From Coturnix japonica (lineage: Eukaryota; Chordata; Aves; Galliformes; Phasianidae): DNA of 64,000 nt. Below the pieces are notes generated by a model. It did not search any database. It saw only the letters and a list, made by a program, of their open reading frames with translations, and was not told where the DNA came from. Both the position numbers and the translations under genes were made by a program. The DNA is taken from contig NC_029542.1 in the NCBI RefSeq assembly GCF_001577835.2, forward strand, positions 3,873,211 to 3,937,210. The letters run 5' to 3'. This document shows, piece by piece, positions 61,321 through 64,000 of this stretch (the stretch's first letter is position 1; every line of letters begins with the position of its first letter).

Positions 61321-61423
61321 GTCAGGCGGGGGCGGGCGCTGGCGCAGGTAGATAAAGCCGGGGAAGAACAGGAATGCCCGGTCGGTCCGGCGGGAGGGCG
61401 GCAGGAAGCGGCGAGAGCTGCAG
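61320..61423 (+). promoter_or_regulatory. GRB7 promoter and non-coding first exon (inferred)
   Basis: GC boxes (GGGGGCGGGCG near 61327) are followed by a TATA-like GATAAAGCC at about 61350. A CTGCAG/GTAGGA splice donor ends a likely short non-coding exon at 61423. The start near 61380 is inferred from the TATA-like box. Confidence 0.5.
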
Positions 61424-63173
61424 GTAGGAGCGGGGTTAGAGGGGGGGGGGTCTCTGTGCTGTGGGACCCACCGGCTGCTGCTCCCATATCCCCCATCCTG
61501 CCCCTTTTCCTCTTGTCTTCATCCCGGCTCTTCTTCCTCCTCCTCTGCTTCCAACACCCCATAACCACAGCAATCCCATTTCTACAGCACTGGAACCCGC
61601 TGGGCCCTCACCTACAGCCCATGGGACCCCGGCCCTATAGCCTGGGTGACCCTCCAACCCCAGCCCATAGGATGGGGCCCTGGGAACTGTGCCCTATAGC
61701 ATTGGTGGCCTTGGGATCCCCCCCTTTCCACCTGCTGGCCCTGAGATCCCGTCCCTTTAACCTTAGAGGCCCTCAGATCCCATCCCTTAATACCAACAAT
61801 CCCAGCAGTATCACCCCATAACTGTAGTGGCCCTTGGAACCAATCCTTGACTTTGTTGACCCCATGGGATACACCTCAGTGACCCCCACCCCCCTGCCCC
61901 ACAGCCCTGGTGCCCTTTCCCTTAACCCCAATGGCCCTGTTCCCACCACCCCATAGCCCTAAGGCCTTCCTTTCATCCCAAACCCCACAGACACTCCATG
62001 TCCCCCCATTGCTGTCACCACCCCATCGCAGCCACCAGGTCGGGGTTAACCTGAGGCCATGGTGAGGGGCTGGTGGGGGGGGGTAGGGGAGGCTCTGTGG
62101 GGTCCCCATCCACCCCCAACACCTTTATGAGGACTGGGCAGGGACACCAAACCCACAACACCCAGAGCTGGAGGGGTTTGGGGGTGAGGGGACAGAGCAG
62201 TGGGATGGGGCTGGGATAATGATGGGGATGGGATGGGATGGGGATGGGGATGGGATGCAGGCAGGGTCCCCCCCCGCCCCGGTGCCTGCCCGACCGTGGA
62301 CTTGGATCCTACACCGTCACCATCGGGAAGTGAGGATGGAGTGAATGATTAACCCCGGGCACAGCGCCGTGTCACACGCGTGTGTTCCGTGTGTTCCGTG
62401 TGCCGCACCGGGCTTTGCTTCTGCTTGTCCCGGGCAGCGTGTGCCGGGCCGGGCCGTGCCAACACACACGGAGCCGTTCCAGGCTGTGCCGGGCTGTGCC
62501 GAACCGAGCGGGGTCCCCTGGAGCATCGCCGTGTCCCCGCATCCCGTCCATGTGCGGGGCCGGCACCGGGTGCGGGGCGATGGGGCGAGGGCGTCGCGGC
62601 GGGGGGCCGTTCCCACGTCGGTCTCCGTCTCGTCGCCCCCGGCCCCGTTGGATGCCAGCACGGTGAGCTGGAGATGGGAGCGGCCTCCAGAACTGGTTTG
62701 TCCGGACCCGAGGAGGTGGCTGGGCTGGGCTGGGCCGTACCGAGACGTCACGACGGTTCTGCCGACGAGGTGCTCACGGTGCGGCTCATCCCGGCACAAC
62801 ACGGCACAGCCCGGCTCGGCTCACTCCGGTTCAGCCCATTTGGCTGCTCTCAGCCCGGTTCGGCTCAGTTCGGCTCAGTTCATCCCTCCTCACCCACCCC
62901 CTTGGCACCCCCGATCCCCCCCTGGTGATGCTGGAGCACCGTAGCGCTTCCCAGTGGGGAGTGGATGCGTGGGAGATTCTCCATTGTCTCCTATGGGGTT
63001 GTGCCTTTCGCTGCCGTGCCAACTCTTTGGGCAGCCCCCCGGCGGTGGGCAGGAGCCAGAGGTGCTGGGGGGGCAGGTGGAGCGGTGCTGAGTCAGCCCC
63101 ACACTGACTCACAGCATCAATGAAACCCCACAGGGGTGGGTGTCAGCTGCAGCCCCCATTCTCTGCCCCACAG
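61424..63173 (+). other. GRB7 5' intron
   Basis: About 1.75 kb with no recognised coding exon. A CpG-rich patch at 62340-62780 contains a GCACG/GTGAGC donor-like site at 62660, which could end an alternative first exon. TGACTCA and TGAGTCA (AP-1 sites) occur near 63103 and 63088. Confidence 0.45.
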
Positions 63174-63181
63174 ATGATGCC

Positions 63182-63969
63182 ATGGACGGGGGGGCCCAGC
63201 AGAGCTGCATCCGGGACCCCCCCGGGGTGGGCAGCGTGGAGCAGGAGGGGGATGTGGGCGAGGGGCCGCCCGCCACTGACCTGCGCCGCTCGCAGCCCCT
63301 CTTCATCCACAGCAGCAGGTGGGTGCGAGGGGCTCAGCCCTGCGGTGTGGGGTGGGTTGGGGGGGTAGATGGGGGGCTCAGCTCTTTTCTGCCCCACAGC
63401 CGGCCGCTGTCAGAGGAGGAGCCGCGTGCCTCATCGCTGCCCAACATCCCCAACCCCTTCCCCGAGCTCTGCAGCCCTTCCAACTCACCCATCCTCAACA
63501 GCCCCCCCGGTGGGCAGGGACCACCCCGTGAAGGCGCCTGTCATGTAAGTGGTGGGTCTGGGGGGGCTCCTGGGGCCCCCTGCAGTATAACTGACCCCCC
63601 ATGGCCCCACAGCTGGTGAAGGTGTTCAGTGAGGACGGGTCGTGCCGCTCGTTGGAGGTGTCAGCGGGCACAACAGCGCGGCAGCTCTGCGAGATGCTGG
63701 TGCAAAGGACACACGCGTTATATGACCACAGCTGGGCCCTGGTGGAGCTGCACCAGCACCTGGCACTGGGTGAGCTCACAGCCTGGCATAGCACGGCATG
63801 GCACGGCATGGCACGGCATGGACCCCACTGAGCCCCTGTCCCCACAGAGCGCTGCCTGGAGGACCACGAGTCGGTGGTGGAGGTGCAGAGCGCGTGGCCC
63901 CTCGGTGCCGACAGCCGCTTCGTCTTCCGCAAGAACTTTGCCAAGTACGAGCTCTTCAAGAGCAACGCG
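63182..63969 (+). CDS. GRB7: Growth factor receptor-bound protein 7, 5' part (cut by window end)
   Basis: An adaptor that binds activated ERBB2 and other receptor kinases. Coding exons in the window are 63182-63318, 63400-63544, 63613-63769 and 63848-63969 (187 codons). Seen are a divergent N-terminus with RRSQPLFI, the family Pro-rich motif [14 protein letters not shown] (59-72) and the Ras-association domain from about residue 95 ([16 protein letters not shown] to [15 protein letters not shown]). The PH, BPS and SH2 domains of the family must lie beyond 64000. The exon starts with two other ATGs at 63174 and 63177 in a different frame. The chosen ATG is the one in frame with the protein and gives an N-terminus of mammalian length. 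A start in an upstream exon cannot be excluded. Confidence 0.94.
63783..63822. repeat. Short GGCAY pentamer array in GRB7 intron
   Basis: About eight units of TGGCA, TAGCA or CGGCA, the same unit as the array at 16764-16914. Confidence 0.8.
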
Positions 63970-64000
63970 GTACGTGAGCCACCCCGCAGGGCCCCTGTGC

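Overview
The window is vertebrate nuclear DNA. Protein similarity, short GC-rich introns, many G/C-rich minisatellites and strong CpG islands point to a bird, most likely a galliform microchromosome (the chicken chromosome 27 type). That assignment is from memory of gene families; no search was run. The gene order is NEUROD2(-), PPP1R1B(+), STARD3(+), TCAP(+), PNMT(+), PGAP3(-), ERBB2(+), MIEN1(-), GRB7(+, cut by the window end). This is the same order and orientation as the human 17q12 ERBB2 amplicon. All exon boundaries were placed by hand from GT-AG sites, phase and remembered human proteins. Every complete gene sums to an exact number of codons.

Layout. 1-5250: gene-free DNA beyond the NEUROD2 3' end, with AT-rich islands that look like conserved enhancers, a 260-bp AAGGG-type purine tract and a large CpG-rich block. 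5250-9330: NEUROD2 with a long 3'UTR, one coding exon, an intron holding a 220-base assembly gap, and a non-coding first exon. 9330-18300: the NEUROD2-PPP1R1B spacer, holding a 21-bp-spaced array of cAMP response elements and three AT-rich homeobox/octamer/E-box islands. 18490-21950: PPP1R1B (DARPP-32). 22030-38925: STARD3, 14 coding exons. 39700-41040: TCAP. 41990-43700: PNMT. 43940-47702: PGAP3 on the minus strand. 48590-58450: ERBB2, 27 coding exons. 58640-60457: MIEN1 on the minus strand. 61330-64000: GRB7 5' end.

The genes are packed tightly. PPP1R1B ends about 100 bp before the STARD3 promoter. PNMT and PGAP3 converge within about 250 bp, ERBB2 and MIEN1 converge, and PGAP3 and ERBB2 are head to head across a 1.3-kb spacer half filled by a CCCTATATAT-type array. 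Functionally the block mixes neuronal genes (NEUROD2, PPP1R1B, PNMT), a sarcomere gene (TCAP), lipid and GPI-anchor biology (STARD3, PGAP3) and a receptor kinase with its adaptor (ERBB2, GRB7) plus MIEN1. Synteny is shared, but no single pathway is. I found no wholly new system. The best leads are the CRE array, a conserved-looking ERBB2 uORF, a shortened telethonin, a possible DARPP-32 cassette exon and a duplicated intronic element in STARD3. No tRNA, rRNA, CRISPR array, retroviral or LINE element was recognised.
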